Source: DSBN01 sp041686355 (GTDB lineage Bacteria > Spirochaetota > Spirochaetia > DSM-16054 > Sediminispirochaetaceae). Taken from it: a DNA stretch of 33,140 nucleotides. The translations under genes were made by a program, and so were the position numbers. The notes under the pieces were generated by a model, which was given only the letters and a program-made list of their open reading frames with translations, had not been told where the DNA came from and ran no database searches. The stretch spans positions 1-33,140 of the forward strand of contig JAWLDZ010000020.1 in NCBI GenBank assembly GCA_041686355.1, given 5' to 3'. Below are positions 6,448 to 14,146 of the stretch, one piece after another (position 1 is the first letter of the stretch; each line of letters opens with the position of its first letter).

Positions 6448-8066
6448 TGCTTGCCTCCTGATTGCTTCTGTTTGGCTCGTCGCAGCTGGGTTTGTACACA
6501 CTCCCGTTGCGGGATGATAACGGACACTCCCTCGTAGGCTAACTCTTCCTTAATCATTTGCACAAACTGGTCGTGGGTATTGCGTTTGGGCATGAGGCTG
6601 CGGATGTGTTTTGGATCCACTCCTAAACCCTCGCAGATGTTCAGCAGTCGGCCGTTGGCATGACTGTTTTGGCCGCCGGTCATGGCGGTAGTGGAGTTGT
6701 CCAGAATGAAAATTACAATGTTGGAGTTTTCAATAACCGCATCGAGCAGGCCTGTCATCCCGCTGTGGGTAAAGGTTGAATCGCCGATTACCGCTGCACT
6801 CGGATACAATCCGGCATCGGCGGCACCCTTAGCCATGGTTATGGAGGCACCCATATCCACACAGCTGTTAATTGCTTCAAACGGGGGCAGTGCTCCGAGG
6901 GTGTAGCAGCCGATGTCGGCAAATACATGGCCGTCCCCGTATTCGGCTTTGATCGCCTCGTTGATGGCGTTATAGGCGTCGATGTGGCTGCAGCCGGGGC
7001 AGAGTGCCGGTGGACGAGGTGCAATTACCTCCGGGGCAACGGTTGATGGATTGGCTTCCAGCCCCAGGGCCTTGCGTACCAGCCTCGGATTCAGTTCGCC
7101 GTCCCGGGGGAGTTCTCCGGTCATCCTTCCCTTGACTACCGCCGGCCCCCGGTCGAGCAGTCCCCGCAGTTTTTCCTCTACCACCGGCATTCCCTCTTCG
7201 ATCACCAGTACTTCGTCGCACTCATTGACCATGCGCTCAATGTGCTTGCGCGGAATTGGATACTGGGAGAGTTTCAGCAGGGGGTAGGGGCAGGGCTGGT
7301 CCTGGAAATTTTCCATTACGTAGTTGTAGGCAATCCCACTCGCGATAATGCCCATGCGAGTATCACTGCCTTCGTAGTAGTGGTTGTAGGGCGAATTATT
7401 TGCCTCATCCTCCAGGGAGGGCTGTTTTTCCAACAGGAGTTTGTAACGTCCCCGGGCTATTGCAGGCAGCAGCACAAACTGCCGCTTGTCTTCCGGCATG
7501 GCAAGTTGGTTCTCGTCTAATGGGGCCCCTCGTTTTACACCAGAGCGGCTGTGGGCGATACGGGTCGTTAAACGGAGCATTACCGGGGTTTGAAACTTTT
7601 CGGAGAGCTCAAAAGCGGTAAAACACATTTGGTACGCTTCCTGCTGATTACTGGGTTCTAAAACGGGTACCATTGCGAAGTTTGCCAGTACTCGGCTGTC
7701 CTGTTCATCCTGTGAGCTGTGCATACTGGGATCATCTGCAACAGTTACGATGATGCCTCCATTTGCGCCGGTTATCCCGGAATTGATGAAGGGGTCGGCG
7801 GCTACATTCAGGCCAACATGCTTCATCATAGCCATGGTGCGCTTTCCGGTATAACTCATACCCAGTGCGGCTTCGACAGCGGTCTTTTCATTGGCTGACC
7901 AGGTGCGATGAATCTTTTTTTCTGCGGCCTGCGGGGAGCGCTGTACGTATTCCATAATTTCTGTTGAGGGTGTTCCGGGGTAGGCGTAAAATCCTGAAAC
8001 GCCCGCGTCTAAAGCTCCCTGGGCGACAGCTTCATCTCCTAATAGTAAGAGAGTATTATTGTCCAA
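6444..8066 (-). CDS. iorA: Indolepyruvate ferredoxin oxidoreductase, alpha subunit, lacking the C-terminal ferredoxin domain
   Basis: Thiamine diphosphate enzyme that acts with IorB on aromatic 2-oxo acids. The N-terminal half (about 1-200) has YAYPGTPSTEI and the E of SANEKTAVEAALG. The C-terminal half has LCPGCSH (356-361) and the thiamine diphosphate motif GDSTFTHSGMTG...DNSTTAMTGGQ (429-466). The protein stops at 540 aa, soon after VSVIIPQREC. The archaeal type continues for about 80-100 residues with two 4Fe-4S ferredoxin motifs, and no such Cys clusters are present. The start is TTG at 8066 with a strong AAGGAGG about 6 nt away. First gene of a four-gene operon with its own promoter. 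Confidence 0.9.
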   Translation of the reverse strand: MDNNTLLLLGDEAVAQGALDAGVSGFYAYPGTPSTEIMEYVQRSPQAAEKKIHRTWSANEKTAVEAALGMSYTGKRTMAMMKHVGLNVAADPFINSGITGANGGIIVTVADDPSMHSSQDEQDSRVLANFAMVPVLEPSNQQEAYQMCFTAFELSEKFQTPVMLRLTTRIAHSRSGVKRGAPLDENQLAMPEDKRQFVLLPAIARGRYKLLLEKQPSLEDEANNSPYNHYYEGSDTRMGIIASGIAYNYVMENFQDQPCPYPLLKLSQYPIPRKHIERMVNECDEVLVIEEGMPVVEEKLRGLLDRGPAVVKGRMTGELPRDGELNPRLVRKALGLEANPSTVAPEVIAPRPPALCPGCSHIDAYNAINEAIKAEYGDGHVFADIGCYTLGALPPFEAINSCVDMGASITMAKGAADAGLYPSAAVIGDSTFTHSGMTGLLDAVIENSNIVIFILDNSTTAMTGGQNSHANGRLLNICEGLGVDPKHIRSLMPKRNTHDQFVQMIKEELAYEGVSVIIPQRECVQTQLRRAKQKQSGGKQ

Positions 8067-8102
8067 AGTATCCTCCTTGGATGATGTAAGGTTTTATTTC
8101 TA

Positions 8103-8131
8103 ATTATAGCATTAGATTTTGAATATGTGAA
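8103..8131 (-). promoter_or_regulatory. Promoter of the iorA-iorB-acd-aminotransferase operon
   Basis: Minus-strand -35 TTCACA (8126-8131, 5 of 6 to consensus), 17-bp spacer, and a perfect -10 TATAAT (8103-8108). Transcription would start near 8096, leaving a leader of about 30 nt with the iorA ribosome site in it. Confidence 0.65.
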
Positions 8132-8289
8132 AATAAAATTTGATATAGTGAACAAAAATCTGGGTAAATCCCAATTCTATTTCCTTTATAATCAGATTTT
8201 ATTCCCCGCTTTGGTCAAGAAGCAGCTTTCACCATATCTTACAGTGCTCGTCGCTTGACCTCGGAACTCTTACACCGTAATGTAGAGGC

Positions 8290-8892
8290 ATGAAATCCAT
8301 GGCACGGGCACTGATAAGTGTGTATGACAAAACCGCATTGGACGGGCTGGCATCGTTTTTGGCGGAACAGAAACTTGAATTGATTTCCTCGGGTGGAACT
8401 GCACGGTTTTTAAGTGAGCTTGGTTTAGAGGTGACCCCGGTAGGCGAGGTTACCGGTTTTCCAGAGCTGTTGGATGGACGGGTAAAGACGCTGCACCCTG
8501 TGGTGCACGCGGGAATCCTCGCCCGGCGCAGCGTGCGTGAAGATATGCGTACTCTACAGAAGTATTCAATTACTGCGGTAGATTGGGTAGTGGTGAACTT
8601 GTATCCCTTTCAGCAGAAAGTAAAAGAAATTCAGGATGAGCATGAGCTGCTGGAGTTTATCGACATTGGCGGGCCCACCATGATCAGAGCTGCGGCCAAA
8701 AACTTTCACGATGTGGTGGTAGTGTGTGACCCGGCCGATTATTCATGGATCCAGAGTGAATATTCCCTGCAAGGCGACCTTTCCATCCACAGTCGCCGCT
8801 TTTTAGCGGCAAAGGTGTTTAAAATGATGGCTGAATATGATGCGGCGGTTGCTCGGTTTCTAAGTGCTCGGTTTCCGAGTAATGAAAAATGA
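8290..8892 (+). CDS. purH: Stand-alone IMP cyclohydrolase domain (PurH N-terminal half)
   Basis: Closes the purine ring of FAICAR to give IMP. All 200 residues match the N-terminal MGS-like domain of PurH: ALISVYDKT, SSGGTARFL (33-41), DGRVKTLHPVVHAGILARR (62-80), VVNLYPF and IDIGGPTMIRAAAKN. It stops where the AICAR transformylase domain would begin, and the downstream DNA encodes QueG, so this is a one-domain protein (bifunctional PurH is about 510-530 aa). The ATG at 8290 has AGAGG close upstream; a second ATG is 9 bp on. The transformylase step must be encoded elsewhere, either as a separate half or as the formate-dependent PurP type. Confidence 0.85.
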   Translation: MKSMARALISVYDKTALDGLASFLAEQKLELISSGGTARFLSELGLEVTPVGEVTGFPELLDGRVKTLHPVVHAGILARRSVREDMRTLQKYSITAVDWVVVNLYPFQQKVKEIQDEHELLEFIDIGGPTMIRAAAKNFHDVVVVCDPADYSWIQSEYSLQGDLSIHSRRFLAAKVFKMMAEYDAAVARFLSARFPSNEK

Positions 8893-8901
8893 TTAATAAT
8901 T

Positions 8902-9996
8902 ATGAAGTTTGTTTCTGAGATTCAACTGCGCAATGCCCTCGACCGACATAATCTTGAGTATGCACGGATAATTCCAATACCGCAAGCTTCGCCCCAGCTT
9001 CAATCTAACTATGAGAGCTGGATACAGGCCGGTTTTCACGGGGAGATGGAGTACTTGAAGCGGCATACCCACTTGAAATATCAGCCCCAGGGGCTTTTAC
9101 CGGAAGCCAGGAGCCTGATTCAAGTAGTGCTGCCATATTACCGGTCTCGCACACAGGAAAAGCTTACCCCTGGGCAGGGCCGCATAGCGAGGTATGCCTG
9201 GGGTCGGGACTACCATAAGTTGCTGAAAAAGCGCCTTACCGCTGTGTGCCGCGAACTTGCAGAACAATTTCCGGGTGAAGACTTTCGAGCTTTCGTCGAT
9301 TCCGGCCCTTTGGATGAGCGCTACTATGCCGAGCGGGCGGGGCTTGGGGGGCAGGGCCGGAATGGCTTGTTGATTCATCCTCACTACGGCAGCTGGGTAT
9401 TTCTGGGAGAAATTCTTACTACACTTGCCGTTGAACCCGCACGTATGTCCGCACTCACCCCCGAACCGGAAAACCGCCCGGCAGAGCAGCAGCTGAATGG
9501 CCCTGGATATATCTGCCCAGAAGGCTGCTCTAATTGTAGAAGGAAGTGCCCCACCGGAGCATTGCGGCCCGACGGCCGGTTCGATGCTCGACGCTGCATT
9601 AGTTACCTTACAATAGAGCATTCCGGAGGAATTCCGGTTGAACTGCGGCCGTTGATCGGAGATTGGCTGTTTGGATGCGATATATGTCAGGAGGTATGCC
9701 CCCTGAATCGCCAAGCGGCTGAGACTGTAGAAACAGACTTTTTAAAAGATATTGCCGGTGAGGCTCTATACCTATCGACTGTGCTTCGGATACGCCGGCG
9801 GGAGGAGATGGTTGAGCTGTATGCCGGATCCCCGTTGATGCGTCTTGGGGTTGAGCAGCTGCTGCGAAACGCAGCTCTAGTTGCTGCCAATACAGGGGCG
9901 GTACAGCTGCTTCCGGAACTGCGGGAACTAAGGCGACATTCGAATCCAATGATAGCCGAACAGGCGGCCTGGGCGCTGGAAAGGCTCGAAAACTGA
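8902..9996 (+). CDS. queG: Epoxyqueuosine reductase QueG
   Basis: Cobalamin- and iron-sulfur-dependent enzyme for the last step of tRNA queuosine synthesis, 364 aa. Seen: RYAWGRDYHK (97-106), the proposed catalytic Asp in FVDSGPLDER (D133), AERAGLGGQGRNGLLI, and two 4Fe-4S cysteine sets (C205/C209/C212/C216 with C266; and C232 with C259/C262). A HEAT-like C-terminal part (about 305-364) is usual for QueG. The AGLGGQGRNG stretch differs slightly from the common GWiGKN version. It starts 9 bp after purH and may share its transcript, although no good ribosome site is visible before the ATG. Confidence 0.9.
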   Translation: MKFVSEIQLRNALDRHNLEYARIIPIPQASPQLQSNYESWIQAGFHGEMEYLKRHTHLKYQPQGLLPEARSLIQVVLPYYRSRTQEKLTPGQGRIARYAWGRDYHKLLKKRLTAVCRELAEQFPGEDFRAFVDSGPLDERYYAERAGLGGQGRNGLLIHPHYGSWVFLGEILTTLAVEPARMSALTPEPENRPAEQQLNGPGYICPEGCSNCRRKCPTGALRPDGRFDARRCISYLTIEHSGGIPVELRPLIGDWLFGCDICQEVCPLNRQAAETVETDFLKDIAGEALYLSTVLRIRRREEMVELYAGSPLMRLGVEQLLRNAALVAANTGAVQLLPELRELRRHSNPMIAEQAAWALERLEN

Positions 9997-10081
9997 AGCA
10001 GTTGATTTACCCCAATCACGGGTATAGAGTACTCTTATATAATTTAAAAATTCTCAAAAGAGAGAAGAGGAATGGTACTGT

Positions 10082-11167
10082 ATGTCGTTATCCATAAAAA
10101 AATCGATTTTAAGAAAAAAGCGCCGCAGCTATAGACACAAAGTTGGATTACCTCCTGGTAGTCTTTTTGATTCAGAGTCCCATGCTGAACCGCAGTACGA
10201 GGTGTTTCATTTCAATGCTGCCGAGTACCAAGAGCGGCAGGGCAGTGGGATTCCGGAGTTTCAAGAGTTTGAAGATAAGTCTACAGTTACATGGCTGAAT
10301 ATTGTGGGGGTAGATGATAAGGAGCTATTGCAGAAAATTGGCGAGAAGTTCAAGGTGCATCCGGTGGTGCTGGAGGATATCCAGAACACCGAGCAGCGGC
10401 CGAAAATTGAAGATTACGGTTCATTGCTCTTTTTTACACTTAGAATGATGCGGTGGAGTGTTGATGAGGATGAGATTATCAGTGAACAGCTGAGTGTAAT
10501 AGTCGGCTCGCATTTCGTAATCTCCTTCCAGGAGCAGCCTGGAGACGTATTTCATCCGATTCGTACCCGCATCCGCGCGGGTAAGGGGCGAGTGAGGCGT
10601 CAGGGGGCAGATTATCTGGCATATGGTCTGCTTGATCTTGTGATAGACAACTATTTTTTAATAATGGAGCAGCTGGAAGTTCAGCTGGAGGATATCGAGG
10701 AGGCGATAGTAGATAGGGAAGGCCATAGGACTATCGAAGATCTGCAGCGTGTCCGCAAGAAACTCATTTTAATCCGGCGAGCGGTATGGCCCCTGCGTGA
10801 GGTTATGAACCAGGTGCAGAAAGAGGAGTTTCAGTTGATAGAAGCCGCTACCCGGATATACTTTAAAGATCTCTACGATCATGTGCTGCACATAATCGAC
10901 ACTCTTGAGCTGATGAAAGAAACCGGTTCCGCTTTAGCCGATTCCTACCAGACCGAGCTGAGTAATGATATGAACAGTGTGATGAAGGTTCTGACTATTA
11001 TTGCCACCATATTTATCCCGCTTACCTTTATTGCCGGTGTCTACGGTATGAACTTCGAACATATGCCTGAATTAGCCTTTCCATGGGCGTATCCGCTGGT
11101 TTTAGGTGTGATGGGGATTGTAGCGGTGGTGATGCTGTTTTTTTTCAAATATAAGAAGTGGTTGTAA
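10082..11167 (+). CDS. corA: CorA-family magnesium/cobalt transporter
   Basis: Pentameric Mg2+/Co2+ channel, 361 aa. It has a long cytosolic alpha/beta and helical domain (about 1-295), with LEDIQNTEQRPKIEDYG typical of CorA, a stalk helix, two C-terminal membrane helices, and the signature YGMNFEHMPE (GMN at 322-324) in the connecting loop. The C-terminus is basic (KYKKWL), as usual. The preceding 85 bp contain TATATAAT at 10036-10043 next to the palindrome AGAGTACTCT (10026-10035), but no convincing -35. It appears to be transcribed on its own. Confidence 0.92.
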   Translation: MSLSIKKSILRKKRRSYRHKVGLPPGSLFDSESHAEPQYEVFHFNAAEYQERQGSGIPEFQEFEDKSTVTWLNIVGVDDKELLQKIGEKFKVHPVVLEDIQNTEQRPKIEDYGSLLFFTLRMMRWSVDEDEIISEQLSVIVGSHFVISFQEQPGDVFHPIRTRIRAGKGRVRRQGADYLAYGLLDLVIDNYFLIMEQLEVQLEDIEEAIVDREGHRTIEDLQRVRKKLILIRRAVWPLREVMNQVQKEEFQLIEAATRIYFKDLYDHVLHIIDTLELMKETGSALADSYQTELSNDMNSVMKVLTIIATIFIPLTFIAGVYGMNFEHMPELAFPWAYPLVLGVMGIVAVVMLFFFKYKKWL

Positions 11168-11190
11168 TAGTGATGTCTTGAGTGCAACAT

Positions 11191-11219
11191 TTTACATTCG
11201 CTGCATATTGTAATATGAT
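11191..11219 (+). promoter_or_regulatory. Promoter of the flavodiiron gene with overlapping dyad
   Basis: TTTACA (11191-11196), a 17-bp spacer and TATGAT (11214-11219), each 5 of 6 to consensus. A near-perfect palindrome CATATT-GT-AATATG (11204-11217) covers the -10, and an outer pair TGCATA (11202-11207) / TATGCA (11221-11226) flanks it. TGCAACAT is also repeated directly at 11183 and 11223. These are candidate operator elements. Confidence 0.6.
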
Positions 11220-11256
11220 TTATGCAACATGATCGAAAAAAAAGGGGGAAATCAGA

Positions 11257-12447
11257 GTGAATGGATTTATACCAATTACAGATGATGTGTACTATGTCGG
11301 TGTGAACGACCGCGATACTCATCTCTTTGAGAATATGTGGCCTTTGCCTAAGGGGGTAACCTACAACTCATACGTAATCAAAGATGAGAAAAATGTCTTG
11401 ATAGATACCGTGAAGGTCTCGAAAATTGCTCTTTTCCTGCAGAAGCTGCGTGGGCTTCTAAATGAAGGAACTATCGACTACCTGGTTATTAACCATATGG
11501 AGCCGGACCACTCCGGAGCTATTCAGGAAATAATTCAAAATTATCCGGATGTAAAGATTGTCGGAAACGGTAAAACCTTCGATTTCTTAAAGGGGTTTTA
11601 CGGAATCGAGGATAACCTGTATGAGGTAAAAGACGGAGATGAACTGAACATTGGAAAGCATACCCTTACTTTTTACCTTACTCCAATGGTTCACTGGCCG
11701 GAAACGATGATGACCTACGATCAAAATGATAAAATCCTCTTTGCCGGCGATGCCTTTGGCGGATTCGGTTCCTTGGACGGTGGAGTATTTGATGACGAGG
11801 TAAATATTGAGTATTACGAAAATGAAATCCGCCGCTATTATTCCAACATAGTCGGTAAGTTCGGCCCGATGGTGCAGAAGGCTCTAAAAAAGCTTGAAGG
11901 GCTGGACATAGGGGTTGTTGCTTCGACCCATGGTCCTGTATGGCGAAGTAATCCCCAGCGGATTATTAACAGTTATGACCGCTGGAGCCGCTACGAGGCT
12001 GAGCCGGGGGTTGTAATCGTGTTTGGTTCGATGTACGGAAATACTGAGAAAATGGCCGATTATGTAGCTCGTAAACTGGCTGAGTACGGTGTGAAGAATG
12101 TACGCATGCTCAGCAGCTCTACGACCCATGACTCTTACATTATCAATGAGATATGGAAGTACAAAGGCGTGATGTTTGGCAGTGCTACCTACAATGTGGG
12201 GCTTTTTCCGCCAATGGAGTCTTTGATTAAGAACCTCTCCCATAAGGGAATAAAAAACAGAGTTTTTGGCGTGTTCGGCACCTATGGGTGGTCCGGCGGT
12301 GGTGTAAAAACTATTATGGAATATGTAGAAAAGCATAAGTGGCCGATGGTAGCCGATCCGATAGAAGTAAAGCTGACACCCTCGGAGGAGCATTACACTA
12401 TGCTGGATGAACTGGCCAGGAAAATGGCCGACAGTATCCAAGAATGA
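11257..12447 (+). CDS. fprA: Flavodiiron protein (FprA-type oxygen/nitric oxide reductase)
   Basis: Cytoplasmic enzyme that reduces O2 to water (or NO to N2O) with electrons from rubredoxin or a flavoprotein, protecting anaerobes. 396 aa: a metallo-beta-lactamase-like diiron domain (about 1-250) with ligands H80, E82, D84, H85 (HMEPDHSG), H146 (MVHWPE), D165 (AGDAFG) and H225 (STHGPVW), then a flavodoxin domain (about 251-396) with FMN loop GSMYGNT (257-263) and TYGWSGGGVK. All diiron ligands are present. The start is GTG at 11257 with GGGGGA about 9 nt upstream. No rubredoxin domain or neighbouring rubredoxin gene is seen here. Confidence 0.93.
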   Translation: MNGFIPITDDVYYVGVNDRDTHLFENMWPLPKGVTYNSYVIKDEKNVLIDTVKVSKIALFLQKLRGLLNEGTIDYLVINHMEPDHSGAIQEIIQNYPDVKIVGNGKTFDFLKGFYGIEDNLYEVKDGDELNIGKHTLTFYLTPMVHWPETMMTYDQNDKILFAGDAFGGFGSLDGGVFDDEVNIEYYENEIRRYYSNIVGKFGPMVQKALKKLEGLDIGVVASTHGPVWRSNPQRIINSYDRWSRYEAEPGVVIVFGSMYGNTEKMADYVARKLAEYGVKNVRMLSSSTTHDSYIINEIWKYKGVMFGSATYNVGLFPPMESLIKNLSHKGIKNRVFGVFGTYGWSGGGVKTIMEYVEKHKWPMVADPIEVKLTPSEEHYTMLDELARKMADSIQE

Positions 12448-12513
12448 AAGCATAGCAATGAAAGTAGAGCGATCGCTTGTAGTCGCGATGAGATTTGTGT
12501 ACATTAGTATGTA

Positions 12514-13104
12514 ATGACACACATATACTTAGTTCGACATGGAGAGACCGACTGGAACAAGCGAGGTCTCGTGCAAGGATCTACAGATATACCCCTGAAT
12601 GAACGGGGATATTTACAAGCCGAGGCAACGGGGGCATATTTGGCAGAGAGTAATTGGGATTACCTATATGCCAGCCCCTTAAGTCGGGCCTATGAAACTG
12701 CTGTGACTATTGCTGATAAAATCGGCATTTCCCATATATCCACCGACCCGCGGTTGCAGGAGAGGCATTTCGGTAAGGCCGAGGGCATGGATGTAGCCCT
12801 GCGCAAACAGTACTACAACGGCGTCCCCATCCCGGGGGCAGAGACCTGGGAGGCTGTACAGGCCCGGGCTCTGGAAGTAGTAGAGGAGCTTTCGCTGCGA
12901 CACCCCGATAGCCGCTTGTTAGTTGTTTCCCATGGTGGGCTAATCGGTGGACTGCTCTCTTTGATAAGTAAGGGAGAAATAGTCCCAGGAAAGCCTCCCT
13001 TAAAAAATGCCTGTATGAGTCTACTTACGCATGATGGAAGCTGGCAGGTAAAATGGTATAACTGGGTTACTCCGGAGCTTGCGGCGGTAAGTGCTGCCGA
13101 CTAG
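12514..13104 (+). CDS. Histidine phosphatase superfamily protein (phosphoglycerate mutase-like)
   Basis: A 196-aa protein starting MTHIYLVRHGETDWN, with the phospho-acceptor His in RHGET. It also has ASPLSRAYETA and the second catalytic His in LLVVSHGGLIGGLL. The acidic E in LQERHFGKAEG is where the family has its proton donor. Size and sequence fit the broad-specificity PhoE/CobC/GpmB group, and the true substrate cannot be told from sequence. The short initial peptide makes the ATG at 12514 secure, although there is no clear Shine-Dalgarno sequence. A GCGATCGC octamer lies in the 66-bp gap after fprA. Confidence 0.85.
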   Translation: MTHIYLVRHGETDWNKRGLVQGSTDIPLNERGYLQAEATGAYLAESNWDYLYASPLSRAYETAVTIADKIGISHISTDPRLQERHFGKAEGMDVALRKQYYNGVPIPGAETWEAVQARALEVVEELSLRHPDSRLLVVSHGGLIGGLLSLISKGEIVPGKPPLKNACMSLLTHDGSWQVKWYNWVTPELAAVSAAD

Positions 13105-13119
13105 GGATCATTTATATTC

Positions 13120-13881
13120 TCAAAGCGCCGCGCACACGGGACAATTTACGTCCCTGGCTACTTCGATCTCATTGAAGTTTCCACTTAACCCATCGTAGAT
13201 CAATAAACGCTGCGCATAAGCAGTCCCAACATTGCTTACAATTTTTATCGCCTCCAGTGCCTGCAGACTGCCGATAACCCCCACAACCGCCCCAAGTACA
13301 GGGCTGGGAATTCGAGCCCCCGCTTCCTGAGTGGGATCTTCCATGCCTGCAAACAGGCACTCGAGGCAGGGAGTCTCTCCGGGGATGATGGTGGTGAGCT
13401 GGCCGCTGAAACCATGGATACCTCCATGCACCAGAGGAATAGTACGAGATACCGCATACTTGTTTAGCACAAAACGGGTGCTGAAGTTGTCAAGGCAGTC
13501 CACAATCACATCGCTATCCGGGATCAATGTTTCTATATTCTCAGCGGTAAGTATGTCAGTTACGTACTCCAACTCAATTTCTGAATTAAGGGCGGTAATT
13601 TTTTCAGCTGCCCTTTGTGCCTTGTATGCTCCAATATCCTCTTCACTAAACAGTATTTGCCGGTTTAGATTTGAGATATCCACTTTATCGCCGTCAATGA
13701 ACCGTAGCTTCCCCACTCCCGCCGCTGCCAGATAATACAGCACCGGTGAACCCAGTCCGCCTGTACCTACAACGGTTATATGAGCGGACTGCAGTTTGTG
13801 TTGTGCTGTCTCTCCCCACTGTTGGATTTTAAGCTGTCGGATATAGCGTTTTTGGGCATCCCCTTGGGTATTTATCGTCAT
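13120..13881 (-). CDS. ThiF/MoeB/HesA-family adenylyltransferase (E1-like)
   Basis: Adenylates the C-terminal glycine of a small ubiquitin-like sulfur carrier (ThiS, MoaD or similar). 253 aa: nucleotide loop VVGTGGLGSPVLYYLAAAGVG (37-57), DGDKVDISNLNRQILFSEEDIG, and zinc-binding CxxC pairs C172/C175 (TPCLEC) and C247/C250 (NCPVC). The ATG at 13881 is chosen because the open frame upstream (to 14073) is AT-rich, low-complexity DNA, and AAAGAGAG precedes this ATG. No carrier protein gene is adjacent, so thiamine, molybdopterin and other sulfur pathways remain possible. It converges on the phosphatase gene with a 15-bp gap. Confidence 0.85.
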   Translation of the reverse strand: MTINTQGDAQKRYIRQLKIQQWGETAQHKLQSAHITVVGTGGLGSPVLYYLAAAGVGKLRFIDGDKVDISNLNRQILFSEEDIGAYKAQRAAEKITALNSEIELEYVTDILTAENIETLIPDSDVIVDCLDNFSTRFVLNKYAVSRTIPLVHGGIHGFSGQLTTIIPGETPCLECLFAGMEDPTQEAGARIPSPVLGAVVGVIGSLQALEAIKIVSNVGTAYAQRLLIYDGLSGNFNEIEVARDVNCPVCAAL

Positions 13882-14088
13882 ATATACTCTCTTTACTGCT
13901 GCCTTTATTGATCCAATGTACAAGTATATTCGCTTATTACAGCTTAGAAAAGAGTGAATTAAACGCATATATTTTACTGATGAAAATAATACAAAAATAA
14001 TGTAATTCTTAATGTAGTAATAAATAAAGAATAAATAAAATTTAAAATATGTATTTAGAATAGTATAAATCATTACAATTCTAACTAA

Positions 14089-14118
14089 TTGACAGCTATA
14101 TATATAATCGTGTATGAT
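14089..14118 (+). promoter_or_regulatory. ablA: Promoter of the ablA-ablB operon
   Basis: Perfect -35 TTGACA (14089-14094), an 18-bp AT-rich spacer and TATGAT (14113-14118). It lies in a 265-bp AT-rich divergent region between the E1-like gene and ablA. The -10 covers the ATG at 14114, which excludes that upstream start and supports the one at 14147. Confidence 0.65.
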
Positions 14119-14146
14119 AGGTGAAGCACGTAAAAGGACAGAAACT

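Noticed and set aside
8161..8200. TATAAT at 8187-8192 as a promoter for the cyclohydrolase gene
   Set aside because: No recognisable -35 at the right distance. The alternative TTGACC (8255) with TAATGT would start transcription at the start codon. Neither is convincing.
10026..10043. Promoter with palindrome before corA
   Set aside because: TATATAAT and AGAGTACTCT are present, but no acceptable -35 lies at 16-18 bp, so a promoter feature is not claimed.
12470..12480. GCGATCGC octamer as a special repeat
   Set aside because: I noticed only this one copy, so it does not stand out as a repeat family.
13882..14073. N-terminal extension of the ThiF/MoeB-like protein (64 more codons)
   Set aside because: The stretch is very AT-rich and low in complexity (runs of Tyr, Phe, Ile), has no homology to E1 enzymes and overlaps the intergenic promoter region. 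The ATG at 13881 has a ribosome site.
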